This document shows positions 50,243 through 63,195 of a stretch of 64,000 nucleotides of DNA, piece after piece. Where the stretch lies: the NCBI RefSeq assembly GCF_029962485.1, contig NZ_CP073637.1:2790001-2854000 (forward strand), given 5' to 3'. The notes under the pieces were generated by a model. That model worked only from the letters and a program-made list of their open reading frames with translations, was not told the origin of the DNA and did not search any database. The translations under genes were made by a program, and so were the position numbers. The stretch is from Burkholderia cepacia. Lineage in GTDB: Bacteria > Pseudomonadota > Gammaproteobacteria > Burkholderiales > Burkholderiaceae. How positions within the stretch are numbered: the first letter of the stretch is position 1; the number at the start of each line of letters is the position of its first letter.

Positions 50243-50689
50243 ATGAAACTCGACCTGAAGATTCTCGACGCGCGCATGCGCGACTACCTGCCCGCCTACG
50301 CGACCACCGGCAGCGCGGGCCTCGACTTGCGCGCGTGCCTCGACGCGCCGGTCACGCTGCAACCGGGCGAAACGACGCTCGTGCCGACCGGCCTCGCGAT
50401 CCACCTCGCCGATCCCGGCTATGCGGCGCTGATCCTGCCGCGCTCGGGCCTCGGCCACAAGCACGGCATCGTGCTCGGCAATCTCGTCGGCCTGATCGAC
50501 TCCGACTACCAGGGCCAGCTGATGGTCTCGACGTGGAACCGCGGCCAGACCGAGTTCGTGCTGAACCCGTTCGAACGGCTCGCTCAGCTCGTGATCGTGC
50601 CGGTCGTGCAGGCGCAGTTCAACATCGTCGACGATTTCGCCGAGAGCGATCGCGGCGAAGGCGGCTTCGGCAGCACCGGCCGCCACTGA
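50243..50689 (+). CDS. dut: deoxyuridine 5'-triphosphate nucleotidohydrolase
   Basis: This 148-residue trimeric dUTPase hydrolyses dUTP to dUMP and keeps uracil out of DNA. The five family motifs are visible, from AGLDLRACL and [11 protein letters not shown] through [22 protein letters not shown] to the flexible C-terminal [10 protein letters not shown]. Length matches the family. It follows coaBC by 55 bp and ends at a good terminator. Confidence 0.97.
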   Translation: MKLDLKILDARMRDYLPAYATTGSAGLDLRACLDAPVTLQPGETTLVPTGLAIHLADPGYAALILPRSGLGHKHGIVLGNLVGLIDSDYQGQLMVSTWNRGQTEFVLNPFERLAQLVIVPVVQAQFNIVDDFAESDRGEGGFGSTGRH

Positions 50690-50702
50690 GCGGCACTGCA
50701 TG

Positions 50703-50730
50703 AAAAAGGGGCCTCGCGGCCCCTTTTTCT
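50703..50730. terminator. terminator between dut and a membrane protein gene
   Basis: Stem AAAGGGGCC/GGCCCCTTT with a TCGC loop is followed by a T run on the plus strand. The minus strand also has a T-rich side, so it may serve both convergent genes. Confidence 0.87.
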
Positions 50731-50744
50731 TTTTCCGTCTGACG

Positions 50745-51515
50745 TCATTCGCCAACCGGCTGCGCGATCCGCGCGGGCACCGGTTCGCGTCGCCGCGCCT
50801 GCGCGACGCTCGCGTAGATCACCAGCGCGACCAGCACACCGAGCAGTACGGCCGACGACCCGACCGTGCCGAGCGCGAGGCCGCCCTTCGCGACCGGCTT
50901 CGTCAGCAGGTCGCCGACCGTCGCGCCGAACGGACGCGTGAGCACGAACGCGGCCCAGAACAACAGCACGCCGGAGATCCGCGTGAAGTAGTGCGCGAGC
51001 ACGATCACCGCCAGCAGCCCGCCGATCAGCAGCGCGCCGCCGCCGAAGCCGAGCCCCGAGCTGTCCGCGAGGAAGTCGCCGAGTGCGGTGCCGAGCGTGT
51101 TCGAGAACAGGATCGCGATCCAGTACAGCAGCTCGACCTTGCGCGTGCGGATCAGGTCGACCGACAGCGATTCGCCGCTCAGGCGCCAGACCGCGAAGAT
51201 CGCCAGCAGGATCGCGACGAGGATCGACGAGCCGGCTGCGTAGCCGAGGCCGAGCGTGCGGTCCATGAAGTCGGACATCGTCGTGCCGGCCGTACTCGTC
51301 GCGACGATCACGGCCCAGTAAATCGCCGGGCGGTAGCGTGTCGTCCTGAGCTGTGCGCCCAGCGTCACGAGAAAGAAACCGAACAGCAGGATCGAGCTCA
51401 CCGCGTAGCCGACGTTCAGCGTCATCGACAGCAGGTCGCCGCCGGTTTCGCCGAGCGTCGTCGCGCAGATCTTCATGATCCAGAACGCGAGCGTAATTTC
51501 GGGAAGTTTGTTCAT
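50745..51515 (-). CDS. COG4705-family integral membrane protein with fourfold motif
   Basis: This 256-residue protein has seven to eight hydrophobic segments. It has four copies of a Thr/Gly-rich motif ending in Asp: KICATTLGETGGDL (16-29), TSTAGTTMSDFMD (73-85), SNTLGTALGDFLAD (138-151) and RPFGATVGDLLTK (193-206). The repeats suggest two- or fourfold pseudosymmetry, such as in a small-molecule carrier. The COG4705 family is described only as an uncharacterised membrane protein. It is probably in the inner membrane. No transported substrate is known. It converges on dut. Confidence 0.75.
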   Translation of the reverse strand: MNKLPEITLAFWIMKICATTLGETGGDLLSMTLNVGYAVSSILLFGFFLVTLGAQLRTTRYRPAIYWAVIVATSTAGTTMSDFMDRTLGLGYAAGSSILVAILLAIFAVWRLSGESLSVDLIRTRKVELLYWIAILFSNTLGTALGDFLADSSGLGFGGGALLIGGLLAVIVLAHYFTRISGVLLFWAAFVLTRPFGATVGDLLTKPVAKGGLALGTVGSSAVLLGVLVALVIYASVAQARRREPVPARIAQPVGE

Positions 51516-51647
51516 TCGAACCCCATTTGCAGGAAGCGGCGAGCCGGCGCGTGCCGACCCGCCTTGCGGACAGGATCGAATGTAGTCGCCGCCGGCTTAA
51601 CGGAACCTTAGCGAGCGTGAAGAACGGTGCGGGGGACTCCGGCGCGG

Positions 51648-53027
51648 TCAGCGTGCGTGTTCGTGCCGGTAATGCAGTGCGTATGCAAGCGTCAGCAAGA
51701 CGACGAACACGACGCCGACCACCATCGTCATCCGGAATTCGCGCGTGAACGCGGTCGTGAACAGGATCGCCGCGACGAGCGCTGCGCCGAGCAGGCTGCC
51801 GAACGGGTGCCCCCACATCCGGAACGCGAGCGCCGGGCCGCGGTACCGAGACCGGAAGCGCAGATGCGTGACGAAGATCATCAACCACGTGAACAGCGCG
51901 CCGAACATCGCGATCGCCATCATCACGGTGAACGCGGTGTCGGGCGCCAGCGCGACCAGCACCGCCGCGACCGCGACGCCGCTGGTCGAAATCCACAGCG
52001 CCGCGCGCGGCACGCCGTTCGTGCCGAGCCGGCCGAACACCGCGGGCGCGAGCCGTGCACGCGACAGGCTGAACATCATCCGCGTCGTCACGTAGAGCTG
52101 GCTGTTCATCGCCGACAGCGCCGCGATCAGCAACACGAAATTGATCACGCCCGCCGCGTACGGCACGTGCGTCGCGGCCATCACCTTCACGAACGGGCTT
52201 TCGTCGGTGCCGGCCGCGGTCCACGGCACGATCGCGAGCATCAGCGACAGTGTCAGCAGGTAGAACAGCACGAGCCGGAACACGGTCGAGCGGAACGCCC
52301 GCGTGACCGCGTGCTGCGGATCGCGCGCCTCGCCGGCCGCGATCGCGACGGCTTCGATGCTCATGTAGCTGAAGATCGCGACGATCACCGCGACCCAGGT
52401 GCCCCACGGCCCCTTGGGCATGAAGCCGCCGTGCGCGGTGTAGTTCGCAAAGCCGATGCCCGACGCGGCTGGCGCGGACCAGACCAGATACGCGCCGAGC
52501 ACGATGAACACGACGATCGCCGCGATCTTCAGCAGCGAAAACGCATATTCGACCGTGCCGTACAGCGTGACGCTGGCCAGGTTCACGGCGATCAGCAGCG
52601 CGGAGAAGCCGATCACCCAGTACCAACCGGGCACGGCCGGGAACCAGTACTTCATGAACACGGCGATCGCGCTGATCTCGGTACCGATCGCGAACACGAC
52701 CGCGAACCAGTACGCATAGCGCACCAGGAAGCCCGCGAGCGGGCCGACGTAGTGCTCGGCATACGCGCCGAACGAGCCGGCCGTCGGATGCGCGACGGTC
52801 ATTTCCGCGAGCGCGCCCATCAACAGCAGCGCGATCAGCGCGCCGATCGCATAGGAAACGAGCACGCTCGGGCCCGCGAGCCCGATCGCGAACCCGCTGC
52901 CGAGGAACAGCCCCGTGCCGATCGCGCCGCCGATCGCGATCATCGCCATCTGCCCCGACGTCAGCGCATGGCGCAACCCTTGTTCGCGCGCGACGATATC
53001 GTCGAACGACCGTTGTTGTTGTGTCAC
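51648..53027 (-). CDS. amino acid permease (APC family)
   Basis: This 459-residue, 12-helix transporter belongs to the amino acid-polyamine-organocation family. The first helix has GGAIGTGLFLGSG, a hallmark sequence, followed by GPSVLVSYAIGALIALLLMGALAEMTV. GTG at 53027 has GGGGAG nearby and is preferred to ATG at 53054, which adds nine residues. Similarity is greatest to AroP/GabP-like amino acid transporters (AAT group), but the substrate is not told by sequence. It appears monocistronic. Confidence 0.87.
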   Translation of the reverse strand: MTQQQRSFDDIVAREQGLRHALTSGQMAMIAIGGAIGTGLFLGSGFAIGLAGPSVLVSYAIGALIALLLMGALAEMTVAHPTAGSFGAYAEHYVGPLAGFLVRYAYWFAVVFAIGTEISAIAVFMKYWFPAVPGWYWVIGFSALLIAVNLASVTLYGTVEYAFSLLKIAAIVVFIVLGAYLVWSAPAASGIGFANYTAHGGFMPKGPWGTWVAVIVAIFSYMSIEAVAIAAGEARDPQHAVTRAFRSTVFRLVLFYLLTLSLMLAIVPWTAAGTDESPFVKVMAATHVPYAAGVINFVLLIAALSAMNSQLYVTTRMMFSLSRARLAPAVFGRLGTNGVPRAALWISTSGVAVAAVLVALAPDTAFTVMMAIAMFGALFTWLMIFVTHLRFRSRYRGPALAFRMWGHPFGSLLGAALVAAILFTTAFTREFRMTMVVGVVFVVLLTLAYALHYRHEHAR

Positions 53028-53080
53028 TGCGTTACCACTCCCCTGCACCACCATTGCGCCGCCGGCGCCGGATAAAACGA

Positions 53081-53108
53081 AACGGCGCGGAAAACTTCCC
53101 GCGCCGTT
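53081..53108 (-). terminator. rho-independent terminator of clpS-clpA
   Basis: On the minus strand, a 10-bp stem AACGGCGCGG/CCGCGCCGTT with an 8-nt loop is followed by a T-rich tail, 22 bp past the clpA stop. Confidence 0.8.
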
Positions 53109-53130
53109 CGCATGAACAACGAATTATCGC

Positions 53131-55431
53131 TTACTCGACTTCGACCGTCTCTTCGTTCGGCTTGTGCGGCGGATTCGCCAGTTTGTCGAACGACAACAGC
53201 ACCTTGTCGTTTTCGTCGACGTCGACCGTCACGTGACCGCCATTGACGAGCTTGCCGAACAACAGTTCGTCGGCCAGCGCGCGCCGGATCGTGTCCTGGA
53301 TCAGCCGCTGCATCGGCCGCGCGCCCATCAGCGGGTCGAAGCCGTGCTTCGCGAGATGCTTGCGCAACGCGTCGGTGAAGAGCGCGTCGACCTTCTTCTC
53401 GTGCAGCTGTTCCTCGAGCTGGATCAGGAACTTGTCGACCACGCGCATGATGATTTCCTCATCGAGCGAGCGGAAGCTGATGATCGAATCCAGGCGGTTG
53501 CGGAACTCCGGCGTGAACAGGCGCTTGATGTCGGTCATCTCGTCGCCCGTCTCGCGGCGCGTCGTGAAGCCGATCGTCGCCTTCTGCATCGACTCGGCCC
53601 CCGCGTTCGTCGTCATGATGATGATGACGTTGCGGAAATCCGCCTTGCGGCCGTTGTTGTCCGTCAGCGTGCCGTGGTCCATCACCTGCAGCAGCACGTT
53701 GTAGATGTCCGGATGCGCCTTCTCGATTTCGTCGAGCAGCAGCACGCAATGCGGCTTCTTCGTGACGGCTTCGGTCAGCAGCCCGCCCTGGTCGAACCCG
53801 ACGTAGCCCGGCGGCGCGCCGATCAGCCTGCTCACCGCATGACGCTCCATGTATTCCGACATGTCGAAGCGGATCAGCTCGATGCCGAGCGTGAACGCGA
53901 GCTGGCGCGCCACTTCGGTCTTGCCGACGCCCGTCGGGCCGGAGAACAGGAACGCGCCGATCGGCTTGTCCATCTTGCCGAGGCCCGCGCGCGCCATCTT
54001 GATCGAGGCCGCCAGTGCGTCGATCGCCGGATCCTGGCCGAACACGACGCTCTTCAGGTCGCGGTCGAGCGTCTGCAGCTTGCTGCGATCGTCCTGCGAC
54101 ACGCTCTGCGGCGGCACGCGCGCGATCTTCGAGATGATTTCCTCGATCTCGCTCTTGCCGATCGTCTTCTTCTGCTTCGACTTCGGCAGGATGCGCTGGG
54201 CGGCACCCGCCTCGTCGATCACGTCGATCGCCTTGTCCGGCAGGTGACGGTCGGTGATGAAGCGCGCCGACAGTTCGGCCGCGGCCGACAGCGCGCCCGA
54301 CGAATACTTGACGCCGTGATGCTCCTCGAAGCGCGACTTCAGCCCGCGCAGGATCGCGACCGTCTGCTCGACGGTCGGCTCGCTCACGTCGACCTTCTGG
54401 AAGCGCCGCGACAGCGCCGCATCCTTCTCGAAGATGCCGCGGTACTCGGTGAACGTGGTCGCGCCGATGCACTTGAGCGTGCCCGACGACAGCGCCGGCT
54501 TCAACAGGTTCGACGCATCGAGCGTGCCGCCCGACGCGGCGCCCGCGCCGATCAGCGTGTGGATTTCGTCGATGAACAGGATCGCGTGCGGGCGCTCCTT
54601 GAGTTCCTTCAGCACCGTCTTCAGACGCTGCTCGAAATCGCCGCGATACTTGGTGCCCGCGAGCAGCGCGCCCATGTCGAGCGAATAGACCTGCGCGTTC
54701 GCGAGGATGTCCGGCACTTCGCCGCGCGTGATGCGATACGCGAGCCCTTCCGCGATCGCGGTCTTGCCCACGCCAGCCTCGCCGACGAGCAGCGGGTTGT
54801 TCTTGCGGCGACGGCACAGCACCTGCACGACGCGCTCGACCTCGGGCTCGCGCCCGATCAGCGGATCGATGCGGCCGTCCTTCGCCATCTGGTTCAGGTT
54901 CTGCGTGAACTGCGCGAGCGGCGTTTCCTTCTGCGCGTTCGCGTCTTCGCTTTCCGCATTCGCGTCGGTCGACTTCGCGGCTTCGCCGTTGTTCGTCTTC
55001 GCGATGCCGTGCGAAATGAAGTTCACCACGTCGAGGCGCGTGACGCCCTGCTGCTGCAGGTAGTACACGGCATGCGAATCCTTCTCGCCGAAGATCGCGA
55101 CCAGCACGTTCGCGCCGGTCACTTCCTTCTTGCCGTTCGACGTCGACTGGACGTGCATGATCGCGCGCTGGATCACGCGCTGGAAACCGAGCGTCGGCTG
55201 GGTATCGACATCGTCGGTACCCGGAACGGTAGGTGTGTTGTCGTGGATGAAATTGCGCAGGTTCTGACGCAAGTCCTCGATGTTTGCCGCGCACGCGCGC
55301 AACACCTCGGCTGCCGTCGGATTATCCAGCAGGGCCAGCAGCAGATGCTCGACCGTAATGAACTCATGGCGCGCCTGGCGTGCTTCCATGAACGCCATGT
55401 GCAGGCTGACTTCCAATTCCTGGGCAATCAT
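53131..55431 (-). CDS. clpA: ATP-dependent Clp protease ATP-binding subunit ClpA
   Basis: This 766-residue AAA+ unfoldase delivers substrates to the ClpP peptidase and works with the ClpS adaptor. It has an N domain (1-145) and two AAA modules. The first Walker A is GEAGVGKT (217-224) and the second is GPTGVGKTE. The C-terminal part contains the IGF-type ClpP loop area and [21 protein letters not shown] at 55431 has GGAGG; a longer form (55449) is less likely. It overlaps clpS by 4 bp, so both are made together. Confidence 0.97.
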   Translation of the reverse strand: MIAQELEVSLHMAFMEARQARHEFITVEHLLLALLDNPTAAEVLRACAANIEDLRQNLRNFIHDNTPTVPGTDDVDTQPTLGFQRVIQRAIMHVQSTSNGKKEVTGANVLVAIFGEKDSHAVYYLQQQGVTRLDVVNFISHGIAKTNNGEAAKSTDANAESEDANAQKETPLAQFTQNLNQMAKDGRIDPLIGREPEVERVVQVLCRRRKNNPLLVGEAGVGKTAIAEGLAYRITRGEVPDILANAQVYSLDMGALLAGTKYRGDFEQRLKTVLKELKERPHAILFIDEIHTLIGAGAASGGTLDASNLLKPALSSGTLKCIGATTFTEYRGIFEKDAALSRRFQKVDVSEPTVEQTVAILRGLKSRFEEHHGVKYSSGALSAAAELSARFITDRHLPDKAIDVIDEAGAAQRILPKSKQKKTIGKSEIEEIISKIARVPPQSVSQDDRSKLQTLDRDLKSVVFGQDPAIDALAASIKMARAGLGKMDKPIGAFLFSGPTGVGKTEVARQLAFTLGIELIRFDMSEYMERHAVSRLIGAPPGYVGFDQGGLLTEAVTKKPHCVLLLDEIEKAHPDIYNVLLQVMDHGTLTDNNGRKADFRNVIIIMTTNAGAESMQKATIGFTTRRETGDEMTDIKRLFTPEFRNRLDSIISFRSLDEEIIMRVVDKFLIQLEEQLHEKKVDALFTDALRKHLAKHGFDPLMGARPMQRLIQDTIRRALADELLFGKLVNGGHVTVDVDENDKVLLSFDKLANPPHKPNEETVEVE

Positions 55432-55742
55432 GCTTCCTCCATCACGCACTGCAGCGGATGCCCGGCCTGCCGCGCATGGGTAACGACTTGCTCAACCTTG
55501 GTCGACGCGATGTCCCGCGTATAGACCCCACAAACTCCTCGCCCTTCGCGATGGACCTTCAGCATGATCTGAGTGGCCGTCTCGCGATCCTTCTTGAAAT
55601 ACTCCTGGACCACCATCACGACGAATTCCATCGGCGTGAAGTCGTCGTTCAGCAGCACCACCTTGTACATCGAAGGCGGCTTGAGCTTCTGCTGCTTGCG
55701 TTCCAGGACGGTACTGTCCTGCTTGTCCGGGATAATCGCCAT
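55428..55742 (-). CDS. clpS: ClpS adaptor protein
   Basis: This 104-residue adaptor feeds N-degron proteins to ClpA. The conserved block [20 protein letters not shown] and the [17 protein letters not shown] segment form the substrate-binding pocket and the ClpA contact. Residues 1-24 are the variable N-terminal tail. Its stop overlaps the clpA start by 4 bp. The promoter -10 box lies only 6 bp before the ATG and no Shine-Dalgarno is evident, so translation may start on a leaderless message. Confidence 0.96.
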   Translation of the reverse strand: MAIIPDKQDSTVLERKQQKLKPPSMYKVVLLNDDFTPMEFVVMVVQEYFKKDRETATQIMLKVHREGRGVCGVYTRDIASTKVEQVVTHARQAGHPLQCVMEEA

Positions 55743-55748
55743 ACACCC

Positions 55749-55776
55749 ATTCTAAACAACTCGGACAGGCCCGCAA
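55749..55776 (-). promoter_or_regulatory. candidate clpS promoter, possibly leaderless
   Basis: On the minus strand, TTGCGG (55776-55771) and TAGAAT (55754-55749) are 16 bp apart. The predicted start of transcription falls at the ATG of clpS. Confidence 0.45.
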
Positions 55777-56108
55777 TCCTGCCATAACCCGACCGACCGG
55801 CCGGCGCCCTCCCCGGTATCCCGGAACACGCGATCGTCCTCGTGCCATACGAAAGCCGGCTGCGGTGCCGGCTTTCACGCGTGGCGCGGAACACGAACCG
55901 TCAGGGGGCAACTGCACCGGAACGTCGTGTCCGCATCCAGTATCCCACAAGCCGGGACGACTCGAACGCGTGTCACTCGAGCCTGGTATATGAGCCGATT
56001 ATGCGGCTTTTCAAGACCCCGCGCTTGGCGGCATGCTGCAAAGCAAAGCCGGAGAAACCCTGAAAATGGGTTCTTTACAACGACCCTCTAAACGTCTAAA
56101 AATTCCAC
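55777..56108. other. intergenic region between clpS and cspA, no gene seen
   Basis: No convincing protein gene is present. It holds a 10-bp inverted repeat GAAAGCCGGC/GCCGGCTTTC (55851-55876) with a 6-nt loop and no T tract. The rest grades from GC-rich into AT-rich sequence that leads up to the cspA promoter. Upstream parts may hold control sites for clpS. Confidence 0.6.
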
Positions 56109-56289
56109 TTGACACTCCAATAAAGAGCGCCAACAATCAAGCTGGCACTTTTTTCAATTCGCCAGTTGGCGAAATGAAAGAGGCCGAGGTGAGCTTGTGA
56201 GGGGGGAACGACTGCATTTTGCAGTCGTTTAGCTTTTCGAGCGTGCTCGTGGTAAGTAGCAGCGACTGTGTGACAGGGGAAGTAGGAAA
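56109..56289 (+). promoter_or_regulatory. cspA promoter and long 5' leader
   Basis: A perfect TTGACA (56109-56114) and AACAAT (56132-56137), 17 bp apart, predict a start near 56144. The cold-shock gene's leader would then be about 145 nt. It contains a 9-bp perfect hairpin AACGACTGC/GCAGTCGTT (56207-56229) shortly before the gene. A long structured leader is typical of cspA-type genes, where it senses temperature or affects mRNA stability. Whether this hairpin attenuates transcription is unknown. Confidence 0.6.
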
Positions 56290-56493
56290 ATGGCAACTGG
56301 TATCGTTAAGTGGTTCAACGACGCGAAGGGCTTCGGTTTCATCACTCCCGACGAGGGCGGTGAGGATCTGTTTGCGCACTTCTCGGCTATCACCATGAAT
56401 GGCTTCAAGACGCTGAAGGAAGGCCAGAAGGTGAGCTTTGACGTCGTTCAAGGACCGAAGGGCAAGCAAGCGTCGAACATCCAGGCCGCATAA
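56290..56493 (+). CDS. cspA: cold-shock protein, CspA family
   Basis: This 67-residue single cold-shock domain binds single-stranded nucleic acid and acts as an RNA chaperone. RNP1 is KGFGFI (13-18) and RNP2 is LFAHF (27-31). It has the standard length and no extra domain. The gene has its own perfect -35 promoter, a long leader and a strong terminator. It could be a constitutive or growth-phase homolog rather than a cold-induced one. Confidence 0.96.
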   Translation: MATGIVKWFNDAKGFGFITPDEGGEDLFAHFSAITMNGFKTLKEGQKVSFDVVQGPKGKQASNIQAA

Positions 56494-56515
56494 AGGCATC
56501 GGATATCGGACGAAG

Positions 56516-56549
56516 AAACCCGGCGCATTGCGCCGGGTTTCTTTTTTTT
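56516..56549 (+). terminator. rho-independent terminator after cspA
   Basis: An 11-bp stem AAACCCGGCGC/GCGCCGGGTTT with a 3-nt loop is followed by C and eight T residues, 23 bp after the stop. Confidence 0.92.
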
Positions 56550-56550
56550 G

Positions 56551-56583
56551 AGGCCGGCCAATCGATAATCGATTGGCCGGCCT
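56551..56583. repeat. 33-bp perfect palindrome after cspA
   Basis: Two 16-bp arms (56551-56566 and 56568-56583), perfectly complementary, flank a single central base. It begins one base after the cspA terminator's T run and is itself followed by TTTT. It may be a second terminator, a cruciform element or a protein-binding site. Confidence 0.8.
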
Positions 56584-56675
56584 TTTCGTTCAATCCCGAT
56601 AATTGAACACACATTGTCTTGTCACACATGCAGATCGGATATCGGCTCTGCGCGTGAAACATATTCACCACGTCG

Positions 56676-58292
56676 TTACACGACCTTCAGCGTGCCCATC
56701 ATGCCGAGATCCTCGTGTTCGAGAATGTGGCAATGAAACATGCGCTCTCCGGGCATGTCTTGCGTGACGAGAATCGACACCGTTTCACCGCTGCGCACGT
56801 TCACGGTATCGCGCCATGCGCGGAACGGTTCGGTCGTGCGCGAGCCGCCCGACGCGCGCTCGATCACCTGGAACTGCGTGCCGTGCAGGTGAAACGGGTG
56901 ATCCATGTCGGTGGTATTGCGAATCTCCCAGCGTTCGACGTCGCCGCGGCGGCTCGTCAACGTCGCGCGGTGCGCCGCGTAGGTTTCGCCGTTGATCATG
57001 AAACGCATGCCGGCCGGACGGCCGTGCGCCGCGCCCTTCATCATCGCGTCCATGTCCATTTCCTCGCCGAACGCGACCGTCTTGTGCGCGACCGGCTCGC
57101 CCAGCGGCGGCACCGAGCGCAACGTGGCCGGCAACGCACGCGCGGCGGCGGGCGCAAACGCGACATCGGCCAGCGCCAGCGCCGGATCGGGCGGCAGGCT
57201 GCCGTGACCGTCGTCGTGCGACATCGCCATCTTGCGGCGGTCGTACTCGGCCGCCTGCAGCACCGCGCGCGACGCACGGTCGCCGGCGCGCACCAGCAGT
57301 TCCGCGCGCTCGCCCGGCGCGATCAGCAGCGACGTCACGCGGCGCGGCGCATCGAACAGCCCGCCATCGGTGCCCGCATGCTCGAACGCACGGCCGTCGT
57401 CGAACGCGACGCGCAGGTAGCGCGCGCTGCACGCGTTCCACACGCGCCAGCGCTCGTCGCCCGTGACGTCGATGCGTGGCCGGCGCGCGCCGTTGACCAG
57501 CACGAACTGGCCTTCGCGGCCATTCATCCAGTCCATCATGTCGTTCGGCGCAATCGTGCCGTCGCGCGCAAGCTTCAGGTCCGACACGAACAGGTTGCGC
57601 TCGGGCCAGCCGGCGAGCGGATCGTCCGCGGCACGCACGATGAACGGGCCGGCCAGCCCGCGAAACACCTGCTCGGCCGTCATCATGTGCGGATGCGGGT
57701 GGTACCAGTAGGTGCCGGCGCTGCCCTTCGGCAGCGTAAACCGATACACGCGCGTTGCGCCGGGCGCGACGGGATCGGACGGATTGCCGTCCTGGTCGGG
57801 CGGCACGGGCAGGCCGTGCCAGTGGATCGTCGACGGCTGCGGCAGCTTGTTCACGAACTTGATCTCGACCGTGTCGCCCTCGCGCACGTCGATCAGCGGG
57901 CCGACGACGGGGCCTTGCGCGCCCGCGCCGAACTGCCAGAACGTGGTCGGCCGCGCCCCGCGCAGCATCGGGCGCGCAACGGGCTGCGCGACCAGCGTGG
58001 CCCGGAACGTACCGGGTTCGCGGCTTTCGTTCGCGAGTGTGCGCAACGCCGCGAGCGGCGCGCCGGCCGGCAGCGCGTCGGCGGCCGCGAGCGGGGCCGA
58101 TGCGGGCTTGCCGTGCTGCGCGTGCCCCGACATGCCGGACATTCCTGACATACCCGACATGCCGGGCATGTCGTCCATCGAATCCATGCCGGCCATACCC
58201 GCATGACCGGCCTGTTGCGCCCACGCGGTGCGCGCAAACAGCGACGCGGCCGCGACCCCGATGGCGTGCGACAGGAAGGTTCTCCGTATCAT
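56676..58292 (-). CDS. Tat-exported multicopper oxidase, Met-rich N-terminus
   Basis: This 538-residue oxidase resembles CopA/CumA-type copper oxidases. A Tat signal RRTFLSHA (from Arg3-Arg4) leads the sequence. The mature N-terminus has a Met/Gly/Ser tract with four MSG repeats (about 43-56). Copper sites appear as HWHG, YWYHPHPH, HPFHLHG and HCHILEHEDLGMMG. These hold the T1 and T2/T3 ligands of three cupredoxin domains. It would oxidise Cu(I) or organic substrates in the periplasm. ATG at 58292 has GAGG upstream; a start at 58313 adds seven residues. Confidence 0.9.
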   Translation of the reverse strand: MIRRTFLSHAIGVAAASLFARTAWAQQAGHAGMAGMDSMDDMPGMSGMSGMSGMSGHAQHGKPASAPLAAADALPAGAPLAALRTLANESREPGTFRATLVAQPVARPMLRGARPTTFWQFGAGAQGPVVGPLIDVREGDTVEIKFVNKLPQPSTIHWHGLPVPPDQDGNPSDPVAPGATRVYRFTLPKGSAGTYWYHPHPHMMTAEQVFRGLAGPFIVRAADDPLAGWPERNLFVSDLKLARDGTIAPNDMMDWMNGREGQFVLVNGARRPRIDVTGDERWRVWNACSARYLRVAFDDGRAFEHAGTDGGLFDAPRRVTSLLIAPGERAELLVRAGDRASRAVLQAAEYDRRKMAMSHDDGHGSLPPDPALALADVAFAPAAARALPATLRSVPPLGEPVAHKTVAFGEEMDMDAMMKGAAHGRPAGMRFMINGETYAAHRATLTSRRGDVERWEIRNTTDMDHPFHLHGTQFQVIERASGGSRTTEPFRAWRDTVNVRSGETVSILVTQDMPGERMFHCHILEHEDLGMMGTLKVV

Positions 58293-58313
58293 CAATCGAT
58301 CCTCGTTATCCAT

Positions 58314-58914
58314 GCAGCGTCGCGCGACTGCCGCGACGCGTGCGCCGGCCGGCCGGACCGCCGGTGCGCGACGCGAAACCTGATGCCCGCGTCATCATAA
58401 CCGCAGGCCCCTATCGAAAAGCGCCGCCACCGATCGGGCGGCGATACGCCGCAGCCCGCCTTTGCACCGCCGTTCTTCGGCCATCTCGCCCCGCCCCGGA
58501 CCACGCCCGCCGCCGCATCCGGGCGCTCGTTTGGCGCCAGCTGTTCGCCACTACGCTGGCGCGCGCCGCCCCTTCTTCCGCCAAACCACCGATTTTTCAC
58601 GATGTGGAACAAGTCTCTGCGTTGTAAAAATTCGTGGTGCAGGGCACAAATTTCCCGTTTCGCGATGCCAAAAAACGTTCCGCAATACAAAACGTTGAAA
58701 ATAATTACTTGTTTTTAAAAGAGAATTTTTGTTTCGAGAAGCCGTTCTACATGCACCATCCGACCGGGCCGCGGACGTAGACTTTGTCCCATGCACTGAC
58801 GCTTCGCCACGACGTTCGATACGGAACCCGGCGCAAGCAGCCAGTCGGGCCACAGCCGGCCGAGCCGGCAGGCGGCACACCAGAATCGCTTGTGATCAGA
58901 AAGGGAGAACGGAA
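58314..58914. other. 601-bp intergenic region with AT-rich patch, no gene seen
   Basis: No protein gene is convincing here. Roughly 58575-58745 is strikingly AT-rich against the GC-rich genome, with runs such as AAAATAATTACTTG. The remainder is GC-rich. It lies between the oxidase start (minus strand) and a plus-strand small gene at 58915, so promoters for both are expected. Nothing could be placed with confidence. Confidence 0.55.
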
Positions 58915-59139
58915 ATGAAGGGATTTCGCTTTGGTTCAGCGCTCGGGTCGTTCTACATCCTGCCGGGTAACGGCGGCTGGGAAGCGACGTTCGGCAACGC
59001 CCTGCTCGGCGCATTCTCGTGCCCCGAAGTGGCGGCCGACCACATCTCCCGCGGCGACTGCGAACAACTGTCCGAACTGGACACGGCTACGCTCGAAGTG
59101 CCGCACGAAATCGCCGAATGGGAAATCGTTCACGTCTGA
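58915..59139 (+). CDS. conserved hypothetical protein, 74 residues
   Basis: A ribosome site AGGGAGA precedes the ATG. The product begins MKGFRFGSALGSFYILPGNGGWEATFGNALLGAFSCPEVAADHIS and is acidic at the C-terminus. It has no signal peptide, membrane segment or known domain. The frame runs further upstream, but those residues overlap a region without a ribosome site. It ends at a strong terminator. Function is unknown. Confidence 0.65.
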   Translation: MKGFRFGSALGSFYILPGNGGWEATFGNALLGAFSCPEVAADHISRGDCEQLSELDTATLEVPHEIAEWEIVHV

Positions 59140-59156
59140 ATGACAAGCCTGCAACG

Positions 59157-59186
59157 AAAAACGCCCCGGGCGACCGGGGCGTTTTT
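59157..59186. terminator. bidirectional terminator between small gene and monomeric IDH
   Basis: A 13-bp stem AAAAACGCCCCGG/CCGGGGCGTTTTT with a GCGA loop. U-rich on both strands. Confidence 0.88.
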
Positions 59187-59262
59187 ATTGGGTGTCGGAC
59201 GGCGAACGGCTAATCGCGCCGTGTCGACACACGCATTGGCTCGCGCGATGGCGCGGCCCGCG

Positions 59263-63029
<3,767 letters not shown>

Positions 63030-63195
63030 GATCGACTCCAGTGACGTGGCTGAGCAGGTGATGCTGGTCGAAACTGCGCGCGCGGCGGGGGCGCGGCATG
63101 GCCACCCCGTGACGGCAACAGCGAGCCGCTATTCTAGCGCCCCAACCGGGCACTTCGGCATGAACCGCGGCACTGCGTATCAAGACCTCACTTAT

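Noticed and set aside
53131..55431. Two genes in place of clpA
   Set aside because: A single 766-residue frame with N domain and two AAA modules matches ClpA in full.
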